DNA of 64,000 bases from Paludibacteraceae bacterium (GTDB taxonomy: Bacteria > Bacteroidota > Bacteroidia > Bacteroidales > Paludibacteraceae): NCBI GenBank assembly GCA_024689005.1, contig JAILDU010000041.1:1-64000 (forward strand), in the 5' to 3' direction. The notes under the pieces were generated by a model, which was not told where the DNA came from, ran no database searches, and saw nothing but the letters and a program-made list of their open reading frames with translations. Shown piece after piece: positions 29,172 to 38,242 of the stretch (positions are counted from its first letter, which is position 1; each line of letters opens with the position of its first letter). The position numbers and the translations under genes are program-made.

Positions 29172-31103
29172 CTAAATACAGCAGGCATCACTCGGCATTC
29201 TCCAGTCTCCACGCGGAGAAAGGCTGACACTCACCACTTTAGGTCCGTCCGGCATACAACTGCGTTTAAATTGCTGCTGACAGAAACGGCGCATAAAGAC
29301 GCCAAGCCATTTATCTATGGTTTCTTCGTCATACTTATCATCAAAAGCCTGTACGGCCATATATTTGATTTTCTCGCGCGTAAAACCGTATCTGAGGAAA
29401 TAGTAGATAAAGAAATCGTGCAACTCGTACGGTCCCACTTTGTCTTCGGTTTTCTGCGCAATATCGCCATCCTCTGTCGTTGGAAGCAATTCCGGCGAGA
29501 CAGGCGTGTCCACTACATCCAGCAGCACGCGGCGCAGGTCCTCACCGAACATATTTTCTGCCGCGTATTTGACCATATAGCGAACCAGAGTCTTAGGAAT
29601 ACCGGCATTGACACCGTACATCGACATTTGGTCACCACAATAGGTTGCCCAACCGAGCGCCAATTCACTCAGATCGCCGGTTCCGACTACTATTCCGTTC
29701 AGTTCGTTAGCCAGATCCATGAGTATCAGCGTTCTTACGCGGGCTTGCGCATTCTCATAAGTCACGTCGTGAACACTCATATCATGCTCAATATCAGCCA
29801 AATGCTGTGTTGCCACATCGCATATACTGATTTCCCGGTGCGTGATTCCCAGCAGTTCCATCAGTTCCACTGCATTATTATGCGTACGATCGCTGGTTCC
29901 AAAGCCGGGCATCGTTACACCCACCACTTGCTTGCGATCATATCCCAATATGTCTGCTGCCTGCACGCAAACCAACAATGCAAGCGTACTGTCCAAACCT
30001 CCGGATATTCCTATTATAAGTGTACGCGCGTGCGTGTGTTCCCACCTGCGCGCGAGCGCGCTTGTTTGGATAGCAAACACATCCGTACAATACGTATCCT
30101 CCTCGCTCTTGGCTGGCAAGAATGGCGTAGTGGAGAAATGACGATGTACCGGATCTGTGTACTCTTCTTCTCTCTCTATCGGTGCCACGTAGATGTGACG
30201 ATAATGCCCCACTTTATCCTTCGTAAAATTGGTATTACGCTGCCTGTCTGTACGCAAACGCTCTATATCCAGTTCCTGAATAATCATCGTATTCTCTCTC
30301 TGGAATCGCTCTCCTTCTTGCAACATCGTCCCGTTCTCCGCTATATACGTACTGCCGGAGAAGACAACATCGGTAGTCGATTCTCCCACACCTGAAGATG
30401 TATAAATATACCCGCAGTGCACGCGCGCCGACTGCTGGGTTATCATCTGACGGCGAAATGCATGCTTGCCTACCAGACAGTTACTGCTCGATAGATTGAA
30501 GATCAGTTCGGCGCCTTGTATGGATAGTTGTGTTGATGGAGGCAGCGGACTCCACAAATCCTCGCAGATCTCAATACCAAAGGTATAATTACGTGTAGTG
30601 AAAAGCAGGTCTATGCCAAATGGCACTTCCCCACTCCATATCTCCGTCTTCGGAATACGCGGAGCAAATCCACCCGGCGTATATTCGCGTACAGCACGAC
30701 CGCCTGTGAACCAACGCTTCTCATAAAACTCACCCGTATTAGGCAAATTCACTTTGGGCACTATTCCCATCACTTCGCCATCCGTCATCACAAAAGCGCA
30801 GTTGTACAAGTCATTGTCCACTTGCAACGGAGCGCCCACCAGTACTATGATGGCTTTCCCGCGCGTGTACTCGCATATTCCTTCTAATTCGCGCATACTG
30901 CTTTGTTGCAACTGCTGCGTGAAGAATAAATCCGCACAGGTATAACCTGTCAAACTCAGTTCCGGAAAACAAATGACTTCCACTCCTTCACGCATCGCTT
31001 CGTCTATCTGTTTCTTGATCTGTTCTGCGTTATAACGACAATCTGCCACGCGCAAAGTCGGCACAGCTGCCGCTACTCGCACAAATCCGAAATTTGTATT
31101 CAT
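29172..31103 (-). CDS. nadE: Glutamine-dependent NAD+ synthetase
   Basis: N-terminal nitrilase-type amidase (CFPELSLTGYTCADLFF) and C-terminal GISGGLDSTLALLV synthetase. Confidence 0.96.
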   Translation of the reverse strand: MNTNFGFVRVAAAVPTLRVADCRYNAEQIKKQIDEAMREGVEVICFPELSLTGYTCADLFFTQQLQQSSMRELEGICEYTRGKAIIVLVGAPLQVDNDLYNCAFVMTDGEVMGIVPKVNLPNTGEFYEKRWFTGGRAVREYTPGGFAPRIPKTEIWSGEVPFGIDLLFTTRNYTFGIEICEDLWSPLPPSTQLSIQGAELIFNLSSSNCLVGKHAFRRQMITQQSARVHCGYIYTSSGVGESTTDVVFSGSTYIAENGTMLQEGERFQRENTMIIQELDIERLRTDRQRNTNFTKDKVGHYRHIYVAPIEREEEYTDPVHRHFSTTPFLPAKSEEDTYCTDVFAIQTSALARRWEHTHARTLIIGISGGLDSTLALLVCVQAADILGYDRKQVVGVTMPGFGTSDRTHNNAVELMELLGITHREISICDVATQHLADIEHDMSVHDVTYENAQARVRTLILMDLANELNGIVVGTGDLSELALGWATYCGDQMSMYGVNAGIPKTLVRYMVKYAAENMFGEDLRRVLLDVVDTPVSPELLPTTEDGDIAQKTEDKVGPYELHDFFIYYFLRYGFTREKIKYMAVQAFDDKYDEETIDKWLGVFMRRFCQQQFKRSCMPDGPKVVSVSLSPRGDWRMPSDACCI

Positions 31104-31217
31104 ATACTTTTTACAGTTAATTTCACTCCTATTTTATAATAAATACCGCGCAAAGGTACTAAAAAAATCGCATATATACAATAAAATGCACAAAAATATC
31201 ATTTTTTTTGCAAAAAA

Positions 31218-31249
31218 TTTGGTCATGTCAAAAAAAAGCAGTACTTTTG
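31218..31249 (+). promoter_or_regulatory. Promoter of tRNA-Glu
   Basis: TTTG-GTCATGTCAAAAAAAAGCAG-TACTTTTG. Confidence 0.75.
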
Positions 31250-31297
31250 CACCCGCTTTCGAAAAGGAAAGCACTTTTTGTGAAAGAACATTACCTC

Positions 31298-31370
31298 GGT
31301 GCTATCGTCTAGTGGCCTAGGACAACGGCCTCTCACGCCGTAAACCCCGGTTCGAGTCCGGGTAGCACTA
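31298..31370 (+). tRNA. tRNA-Glu (anticodon CTC)
   Basis: Cloverleaf by eye: acceptor GGTGCTA/TAGCACT, anticodon stem-loop ACGGC-CTCTCAC-GCCGT, T-arm CCCGG-TTCGAGT-CCGGG. Confidence 0.93.
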
Positions 31371-31374
31371 CTGG

Positions 31375-31401
31375 AAAGCCTGCTAACAAGCAGGCTTTTT
31401 T
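31375..31401 (+). terminator. Intrinsic terminator after tRNA-Glu
   Basis: AAAGCCTGCT-aaca-AGCAGGCTTTTTT. Confidence 0.85.
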
Positions 31402-31434
31402 CTTGTATCTTGCTCTCTCTACCTTATACCTTAC

Positions 31435-31518
31435 GTACTACTCATTACGTACTACTAATTACATACAACTCATTACACATTACACATTACTCATTACACA
31501 TTACTCATTACACATTAC
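31435..31518. repeat. 7/14-bp tandem repeat array
   Basis: GTACTACTCATTAC|GTACTACTAATTAC|ATACAACTCATTAC then ACATTAC/TCATTAC heptamers x6. Confidence 0.85.
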
Positions 31519-31708
31519 GCAACTCAACACCTATTATATATATAAGGAAAATATATGGGATTTTTCGGTGCCTTTTATATCATTTTACATATACAACTTT
31601 TTAGTGTGTAAATATTACAAAAATAATTTTTTTTCAAAAAAATGCATGTAACATTTGCTCAGTTAAATTATTTTTTGTAATTTTGCGCCCTGTTAGGTGT
31701 TTTTCGAA

Positions 31709-32632
31709 ATGAAAAGAAAATTTTTAATCACACAGATTTTGGTTGGAGCGCTCATTCTGCTCCCCTTGTCGTTGTCCGCGGCTAATCACCGTGACAACAA
31801 TCGCATCACATGGACCAAAAGGCAAAATCCTAGAACCGGCCTTTTCAATGCAAAAAACTACTTTGTTTCCCAAGGTATCAGTTTTGGATTCAATGCGATG
31901 TACTACTACGGCGATGTTGACAACGTTGGTGTTGCTTTCAATGGCGGCTTCAACAAAGAAAACGTCAGCTATGGTGGTTCGCTAACCATGGCTTACCACA
32001 TGCCTATCGGTAAACATTGTGCGCTGCGCACTACTTTGTGCGGAGGTACGTTGAGTGGTAACAACAAGGCTAAGTTCGAGGCGCTCGATCCTGCACGTAA
32101 GGACTTCCGTAAGTTCAAATCCGTATTCGTACAACCGGCTGCCGGTGTTGAATACTACCCGCTCAGAAGGTATGGATTGTTCATCTACGGCGGTTTGGCT
32201 CTTACTTGTAGTTACATCTACGACTATGACTTCATCTATGAGCCTGATTCGTACAACCATCCGGACGTCTTCGACCGAGTACAAGGCAAAACCTGGGGTA
32301 TCTTGCCTATGATTCAATTAGGCTTAGGATACAGTTGGAACCTCTCGCCCTCTTGGATGCTTACTGCCGAGTTCATGATTCAGGAAGGTCTCTTCGACTC
32401 TCCTCATCTCAACTTGGACGCATTCCCTCTGGGAGCCGATCAGAACGACAAAGGTGTGCACGTGCCTGTTAATGGTAATGACTATGGTTTCTGGACTGAC
32501 AAGAATGGAGAAAAACATCTCCACTGGAACGATGGTTGGTTCCAACTCGGCATCACCTTTACTTATCGTTGGGACAACTGCGCTACCTGTCGCTTGACTG
32601 ATAGTCCACGTATGCTCCCAAGTAGCTGGTAA
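31709..32632 (+). CDS. Outer membrane beta-barrel protein
   Basis: Signal peptide MKRKFLITQILVGALILLPLSLSAA; alternating beta-barrel strands; C-terminal LGITFTYRW. Confidence 0.75.
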   Translation: MKRKFLITQILVGALILLPLSLSAANHRDNNRITWTKRQNPRTGLFNAKNYFVSQGISFGFNAMYYYGDVDNVGVAFNGGFNKENVSYGGSLTMAYHMPIGKHCALRTTLCGGTLSGNNKAKFEALDPARKDFRKFKSVFVQPAAGVEYYPLRRYGLFIYGGLALTCSYIYDYDFIYEPDSYNHPDVFDRVQGKTWGILPMIQLGLGYSWNLSPSWMLTAEFMIQEGLFDSPHLNLDAFPLGADQNDKGVHVPVNGNDYGFWTDKNGEKHLHWNDGWFQLGITFTYRWDNCATCRLTDSPRMLPSSW

Positions 32633-32643
32633 TCATCACATAA

Positions 32644-32678
32644 GAAAAGTCTCCTTCATCGGGAGACTTTTCTTTTTT
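32644..32678 (+). terminator. Intrinsic terminator after OMP gene
   Basis: GAAAAGTCTCC-TTCATC-GGGAGACTTTTCTTTTTT. Confidence 0.85.
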
Positions 32679-32685
32679 GATTCTA

Positions 32686-32717
32686 AAAAATTAATGAACG
32701 CGTGTACACACGCGTTC
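32686..32717 (-). terminator. Terminator of the Dabb gene
   Basis: GAACGCGTGTACACACGCGTTC near-perfect 22-nt palindrome (32696-32717) followed on minus by ATTAATTTTTTAG. Confidence 0.6.
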
Positions 32718-32720
32718 GCT

Positions 32721-33026
32721 TTAGCACTCGTAGTCAAGACAGGTGCGCAATTCCGTATTAGGACGCACTACCCCATTAGCTACCGCTACATGAGCCGGAT
32801 GAACGGCATAACCTTTCAGCGATTCTTCCGAGTCTAAGGTGCAATCCAGCATAATATCTGCATTGCTGCTCTCCAAGCGACCGTCTATCTGTACGTGTAT
32901 ATCCAATAGCCCGGGTATCTGACCTTTCAGGCCTTCCAGACCTTGCTTAATTGCAAGTGCTTTCGCTTGCTTCTCCTCTGCGCTCAGTTCAGAACGCAAT
33001 TTCCAAAGAATAATGTGCTTAACCAT
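32721..33026 (-). CDS. Dabb family stress-responsive alpha/beta-barrel protein
   Basis: MVKHIILWKLRSELSAEEKQ...VHPAHVAVAN. Confidence 0.88.
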   Translation of the reverse strand: MVKHIILWKLRSELSAEEKQAKALAIKQGLEGLKGQIPGLLDIHVQIDGRLESSNADIMLDCTLDSEESLKGYAVHPAHVAVANGVVRPNTELRTCLDYEC

Positions 33027-33044
33027 TTTTTATAACTATTATTT

Positions 33045-33740
33045 TTATTCACTTAATTTCTTTGCTGTGTACACACTGGTTATCCCAAATGTCAGCGGTT
33101 CAAAATGCTCATCCCTAAATCCGGCATCGTGCAGATGATGCAGAAAGGCTTCACCCCAACAGAAATGTTTTACACTCTTATTTAGATAGGTATAAGCCGT
33201 TTTGTCACGACTTACTATACGCCCCACAAATGGCAGAATATGCGTAAAATACAAGTCATATAGCGGACGAATTATTTTACCCGTCGGGTACGAGAACTCC
33301 AGTATTGTCACTTGTCCGCCGGGCTTCAATACACGGTACATCTCGCGTAATCCCGCATCCAAATCACTGAAATTGCGGCAACCGTAAGCGCACGTTACGC
33401 CGTCGAACGAATTATCGGCAAATGGCATCTCCTGAGCATTGCCGAAAACAAACTCCACAGGCAGCCTCTTTGCTTCGCATTTCTTCTCTCCTATCTCCAT
33501 CATCGCTGTGGACAGATCCAGTCCCGTCACGCGCTCTGCCTTACCTTGACGTAGCATCTCTATTGTTAGATCGGCTGTACCTATTGCTACATCCAGCACA
33601 TGGATAGCCGAGTGCATCGCACCAACCGCACGCTTGCGCCACAAGCGATCTATATTCAGCGAAAGACCATGATTCAAACCGTCATAAGTCTTTGCGATAC
33701 GGTCAAACAATTGACCTATTTGTTGTTTCTCGTTTTCCAT
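33045..33740 (-). CDS. ubiE: Demethylmenaquinone/ubiquinone C-methyltransferase
   Basis: IGQLFDRIAKTYDGLNHGLSLNIDRLWRKRAV...DVAIGTADLTIEMLRQG...GVTCAYGCRNFSDLDAGLREMYRVLKPGG. Confidence 0.95.
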   Translation of the reverse strand: MENEKQQIGQLFDRIAKTYDGLNHGLSLNIDRLWRKRAVGAMHSAIHVLDVAIGTADLTIEMLRQGKAERVTGLDLSTAMMEIGEKKCEAKRLPVEFVFGNAQEMPFADNSFDGVTCAYGCRNFSDLDAGLREMYRVLKPGGQVTILEFSYPTGKIIRPLYDLYFTHILPFVGRIVSRDKTAYTYLNKSVKHFCWGEAFLHHLHDAGFRDEHFEPLTFGITSVYTAKKLSE

Positions 33741-33825
33741 TGTTTCTTTTTTGCGACCGCAAAGGTACTAAAAAAAATCGACATACACAAATGTACGCCG
33801 ATTTTTTTGTTAAAACGTTAAGTGG

Positions 33826-33927
33826 TTATTTTATTTCTGCACCGAGAGCATTGAATACCTTGCCGTTCTTATCTATAACCAACTGACCGCCAACAATACG
33901 CTTAACTTCCGGTGTTAGAAACCGCAT
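33826..33927 (-). pseudogene. 33-codon ORF resembling a T9SS-type C-terminal tail; probable gene remnant
   Basis: MRFLTPEVKRIVGGQLVIDKNGKVFNALGAEIK*. Confidence 0.45.
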
Positions 33928-34076
33928 AAGTGAATGTGAAGGTTCGTGTCGGATTGGTCGAATGGTTGATTACTTACATTCTACTTTTCCATTGTTCTTT
34001 CTTCCCATTGACGATATTGTCAATCAGACCGCAAAAATACTCCAAATTTTGATATATGCAGATTTTAAACAAAAAA

Positions 34077-34108
34077 TTTGTTCATCTCAAAAAGTTTTTG
34101 TACCTTTG
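34077..34108 (+). promoter_or_regulatory. Promoter of gene 34135
   Basis: TTTG-TTCATCTCAAAAAGTTTTTG-TACCTTTG. Confidence 0.65.
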
Positions 34109-34134
34109 CACTCCATTTTTTGACTTGCCTGATT

Positions 34135-35358
34135 ATGCAAAAAACTACTCTCTATATCTTCTCTATTATCCTTTTCACCCTCATTCCGCTTTCCCTCCCC
34201 GCTACGGGTAATAATGAACCATTGTATATCGTGAACGATCAGGTTATAACTAACAAAGATTCACTACCTCACAGTTACGAAATATATGCATCCGGACTTA
34301 TTGATGCAAAAGATGCCTTTGAGCAATATGGTGTTTACACCACACATGACATCGATACCTACGTCACTTATCAATACGCAAAACAAACGCACGAAATCGA
34401 TTTAAGCGATAAGGATATTGAGAAAAAAATCTTAACTAGAAAAATCCTGTATAATATTAAAACATGTAATATTGTACTAAGGTATTTGCTTCTTTACCTT
34501 CTTACGCTTATTCCGGGTATTCTAATGATACCGATAGCAAAACTTTTTAAAATTACACAGAAATTATGCACACACATCTTTCCCATAACTTACGAATCCG
34601 ATAGCGTTCGCTTTAATGCGACAGGCTATATTTGGTATTACATCAATGTGGGTCTATCGTTGTTATTATTCGTTATCATAGCCACTTTTTTTTGTGTTTT
34701 AATTTTTCAAGGTTACGATAAAATTCCCATTCCAATTTTCCTCTTCTCAATTTTGTCTATGATGATACTCATGGGCATGTCCTTGTGGTTCTTTTGGCAA
34801 TGTTTCAAAAGAAAAAAATGCTACCTTATTATTGATAAATATGGCATTCATGGCTCATGTTCGGCACCTGATTTTCCTCCGTCTTATGCATTTTACGATA
34901 TTGACCTAAACTGGGAACAAATTGGTAAAGTAAAACTAGAATATGGACATATTGTTGGTGAAATCATTCATATAACTGGATATTATTATAAATGCCTATA
35001 TTTTTACAGAAGTGAGGAATCTGTGATTCCAATAGGAATGATTTGCCTGGACTTATACTCAACTCACGCTATCATTGACTGCCTCAACCATTTCTATAGT
35101 CATAGCGCAAAATATCATTCATTAGTATCTTCTGGTTCTACGCCTAGTACTCCTAGTACTGGTTTGTTAGATTATTCTTTGGTTAAATGGCTTCTAATGA
35201 CGATAACTATGATTATCTTCCTCCTTTCTAATGCTGTCCTTATAGGAGGTTTCCCTCGTATATTAACCATTTTGCCCTTACTTCCTTATATCATATTCAT
35301 AATTGCTACTACCTCAGACAAAAGACATAAGTTTTATGCATTATTTAAAAATAAATAA
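34135..35358 (+). CDS. Hypothetical membrane protein
   Basis: Signal peptide MQKTTLYIFSIILFTLIPLSLPA, several TM stretches; start placed downstream of the promoter. Confidence 0.65.
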   Translation: MQKTTLYIFSIILFTLIPLSLPATGNNEPLYIVNDQVITNKDSLPHSYEIYASGLIDAKDAFEQYGVYTTHDIDTYVTYQYAKQTHEIDLSDKDIEKKILTRKILYNIKTCNIVLRYLLLYLLTLIPGILMIPIAKLFKITQKLCTHIFPITYESDSVRFNATGYIWYYINVGLSLLLFVIIATFFCVLIFQGYDKIPIPIFLFSILSMMILMGMSLWFFWQCFKRKKCYLIIDKYGIHGSCSAPDFPPSYAFYDIDLNWEQIGKVKLEYGHIVGEIIHITGYYYKCLYFYRSEESVIPIGMICLDLYSTHAIIDCLNHFYSHSAKYHSLVSSGSTPSTPSTGLLDYSLVKWLLMTITMIIFLLSNAVLIGGFPRILTILPLLPYIIFIIATTSDKRHKFYALFKNK

Positions 35359-35385
35359 GATTTACACCAATATGCGAACGATTCA

Positions 35386-35473
35386 TATATCCAATCAGCC
35401 GCCAATCAGCCACTCATGCCGATATCTTACCATAGGATAACCATAGGATAACCATAAGATAACCATAGGATAA
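35386..35473. repeat. Eight phased 11-bp units
   Basis: TATATCCAATC|AGCCGCCAATC|AGCCACTCATG|CCGATATCTTA|CCATAGGATAA|CCATAGGATAA|CCATAAGATAA|CCATAGGATAA. Confidence 0.8.
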
Positions 35474-35544
35474 ACCACTGTAACCCGTAACCTATCTTCT
35501 GTAACCTATATATACGTAGTATATATACTTTTAATCAACAAATC

Positions 35545-36381
35545 ATGGCAATAGTAAACAACACAGACTACTCAATCAAGCACGGCAAACTCAACAAAAA
35601 GGACAACGTCATCCACCGCGTTCGTAACGGCAAGGAACACATGTACAGCATTGTTGAGCCATACCAAGGCCCGGCATCCAAAGCGCAAAAAGACCACCGT
35701 TCACTCTTCGGAAAGGTCAACTCTATCGTCAATCATATCATGGCCGACCCCGAACAGTTGGTTGAGTGGAAAGCACGAATGGACCAGTACAACCGTTCTC
35801 TTAACGTTTGCCAACCGCCGTTCCCTAAACGATTCAAAACCATCAGACAATATGTCTTTTCCGTCGTTAGCGAGCAATACAAAAAACTAATGGCGAACCG
35901 GCACAATGACACCGACCAACCGACCACTTTACCGCACGACATCACCCTGCACATCGCGCCTTTCATAGACCTTTCTGCCTCTGACATATACGAGATCCTC
36001 AAAGCCAGATACGCTGTCTTCACATTAGAGCAACATATCATCTATCCAGACGAAGACAATATCGATTATGTCGCCACACACATCTCCCTGCGCAGAAACG
36101 GTCTGGTTATTGCCTATGCGCGACTCTTCCCCGAAGCGGAAAAAGAAGTCATGCGTATCGGACGAATGTTGACCCTCACTGCCGAACGAGGCAAGGGTTT
36201 GGGCTGTTATCTCATGAATCAAGTCATATTCGAAGCACAACGACAAGGGGCTGCAAAAATACGATTACACGCACAAACTCATGCCGTGCCGTTCTACCAA
36301 CGATTCGGTTTCCAACCGGTTGGCGATACTTTTTACGAAGCAGACATCCCTCATCTCTGCATGGAAAAGGTGCTCTCATAA
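35545..36381 (+). CDS. Two-domain protein: small basic N-terminal domain fused to an ElaA-like GNAT acetyltransferase
   Basis: C-terminal EILKARYAVFTLEQHIIYPDEDNID...IGRMLTLTAERGKGLGCYLMNQVI...HAQTHAVPFYQRFGFQPVGDTFYEADIPHLCMEK; N-terminal domain aligns with the 25897 protein. Confidence 0.8.
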   Translation: MAIVNNTDYSIKHGKLNKKDNVIHRVRNGKEHMYSIVEPYQGPASKAQKDHRSLFGKVNSIVNHIMADPEQLVEWKARMDQYNRSLNVCQPPFPKRFKTIRQYVFSVVSEQYKKLMANRHNDTDQPTTLPHDITLHIAPFIDLSASDIYEILKARYAVFTLEQHIIYPDEDNIDYVATHISLRRNGLVIAYARLFPEAEKEVMRIGRMLTLTAERGKGLGCYLMNQVIFEAQRQGAAKIRLHAQTHAVPFYQRFGFQPVGDTFYEADIPHLCMEKVLS

Positions 36382-36526
36382 TAGTAAAAGACACATTTTT
36401 TATGACACATTACTGCCAATTTGGCAGATTATGCACTTTTAGAACGTTTACATTTGCATAAACAAAAAAATAGTAGTAACTTTGCGCACACTTTGTCAAA
36501 CTACATCATTTAAACTTTAAATCGTA

Positions 36527-37810
36527 ATGAACAATCTATCTAAGTTTACTGCCGTTGCTTTCGCTGCAATCTCCTTAGCCGGCTGCCAAAAAAACGTCTT
36601 GGAAACCGCCGATTTGCGTCTCTTCGACTTGAGAGGCGATGTGAAAAACGTCAAGACATTCTGTATTACTAATGTTTCCGAATTGGGAGAATTGACCGAT
36701 GAATCTGAACGTTTTCTGGCGGAAGAATGCAATTATGACGAGAATGGACAACTCATTTTCTTTATCGAGAATGATGGAGATACTGCCGCTATCACTCGCA
36801 ACGAAGCAGGACTAATCATCTCACTCTCTGTTGATTGTGAGGACGATGCGGGCATCTACAACGAGTGGGGATTTGTTCGTTCTTACAAGTGGAATGACCT
36901 CGAGCGCTTAACGGAGAAATCTTACTCTAAGTGTGGACAGGAGATCGAAGAGAACAGAATCCTCTTCTACAATGCAGATGGCCAAAACACTCGAGATTCC
37001 GTCATTTACCACGACGTTACACCTTGGTACAGCCTTACAGAATATTCTGTCTTGAAGTCCGATAAATATGGCAACTGGACCAAGCGCCTTGTTTCCACGG
37101 AATCCTATATGCTCCAAGGAAATGATATGAACTACGCTATCGAAGAGCGCGAAATCATCTATCAATCTGACAAACAACCGAAGCCGCAAACGCAATCCGA
37201 GCAAATTCCGGTCGTTGCAGAAACACAGATCGTTTATACAGACTTACTTCTATGCAATTTAACCGGCAAAGTACAGAACGTCAAGACTTTCCGCACACTC
37301 GATGTAGACGCACAGGGCAATACTACTCCGCTCTCTTCACGTTTTCCGGAAGCTACATATACATTCGATGAGGATGGTCTACTCCTTTCGCGCGTTGAAA
37401 GAGATAGCGCCGTCATCACACGCGACGCTAACGGACACATCATTTCTTTCGCTGTCGAATGTGGCAAAGGATATGACGAAGTTGATGACGTGTACGAGGA
37501 CGAAGGTTTTGAACTCGGATTCACTTGGTCTAACAGCGGCAAACCCATAGGAGAAGAATACAACGATTGCATTGGACACCACCACAAGAGAACTTATACA
37601 TTTGACGTGGACGGACAAATCATCGGTTCTACCGGCACTTGCTCTGGTGAAGGCGAGGAATGGGAACAGAACATCAAATATACCATCTTAACTTCTGACC
37701 AACAGGGCAATTGGACCAAACGTGTACTTACCAAAGAAAACAAACGCGCAGAAAACTCCGTTAGATACGCGTTTGAATTGGAAGAACGCGATATCACATA
37801 TTTTGAGTAA
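36527..37810 (+). CDS. Secreted/lipoprotein-like hypothetical protein with internal duplication
   Basis: AAISLAGCQKN lipobox-like; two ~200-aa homologous halves. Confidence 0.7.
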   Translation: MNNLSKFTAVAFAAISLAGCQKNVLETADLRLFDLRGDVKNVKTFCITNVSELGELTDESERFLAEECNYDENGQLIFFIENDGDTAAITRNEAGLIISLSVDCEDDAGIYNEWGFVRSYKWNDLERLTEKSYSKCGQEIEENRILFYNADGQNTRDSVIYHDVTPWYSLTEYSVLKSDKYGNWTKRLVSTESYMLQGNDMNYAIEEREIIYQSDKQPKPQTQSEQIPVVAETQIVYTDLLLCNLTGKVQNVKTFRTLDVDAQGNTTPLSSRFPEATYTFDEDGLLLSRVERDSAVITRDANGHIISFAVECGKGYDEVDDVYEDEGFELGFTWSNSGKPIGEEYNDCIGHHHKRTYTFDVDGQIIGSTGTCSGEGEEWEQNIKYTILTSDQQGNWTKRVLTKENKRAENSVRYAFELEERDITYFE

Positions 37811-37934
37811 TACCAACTCTTTCATATACTGACAATTTGTCAGTTAGCAACTCATTGGCACAAATATTGTCAATGAGTTGTTGGATTCTTATGGAACCCG
37901 CTATTATAATAAGGATTTAAAAACTACAAATACT

Positions 37935-38210
37935 ATGAGTAAGATTCAACCATTAGCAGACCGCGTGCTTATCAAGCCTGCGGCCGCAGAAGAAAAAACA
38001 GTCGGAGGAATCATCATTCCTGACAGCGCAAAAGAAAAACCGCTGCGCGGCGAAGTTCTCGCTGCTGGCGAAGGTACCAAAGACGAGACTATGATTCTCA
38101 AAGCCGGAGACCAGGTTTTGTACGGCAAGTACGCAGGCACAGAACTCGAACTTGACGGCGAGAAATATCTCATTATGCGTCAATCTGACGTTTTGGCTAT
38201 CATTAAATAA
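37935..38210 (+). CDS. groES: Co-chaperonin GroES
   Basis: [47 protein letters not shown]; start ATG 37935. Confidence 0.97.
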   Translation: MSKIQPLADRVLIKPAAAEEKTVGGIIIPDSAKEKPLRGEVLAAGEGTKDETMILKAGDQVLYGKYAGTELELDGEKYLIMRQSDVLAIIK

Positions 38211-38242
38211 GAATACTAAACAACTTAATCGTAAATAGCTCT

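Noticed and set aside
30001-30065. GC-rich CGCGCG stretch in nadE
   Set aside because: Encodes the normal linker before the synthetase GISGG motif; no periodicity or pairing beyond simple CG runs.
29271-30395. 374-aa plus-strand ORF
   Set aside because: Antisense to nadE; composition (His/Cys/Arg-rich) typical of a shadow frame.
35132-35160. CCTAGTACT direct repeat in the 34135 gene
   Set aside because: Short 9-bp coding repeat (STPSTPST), not the 11-bp family.
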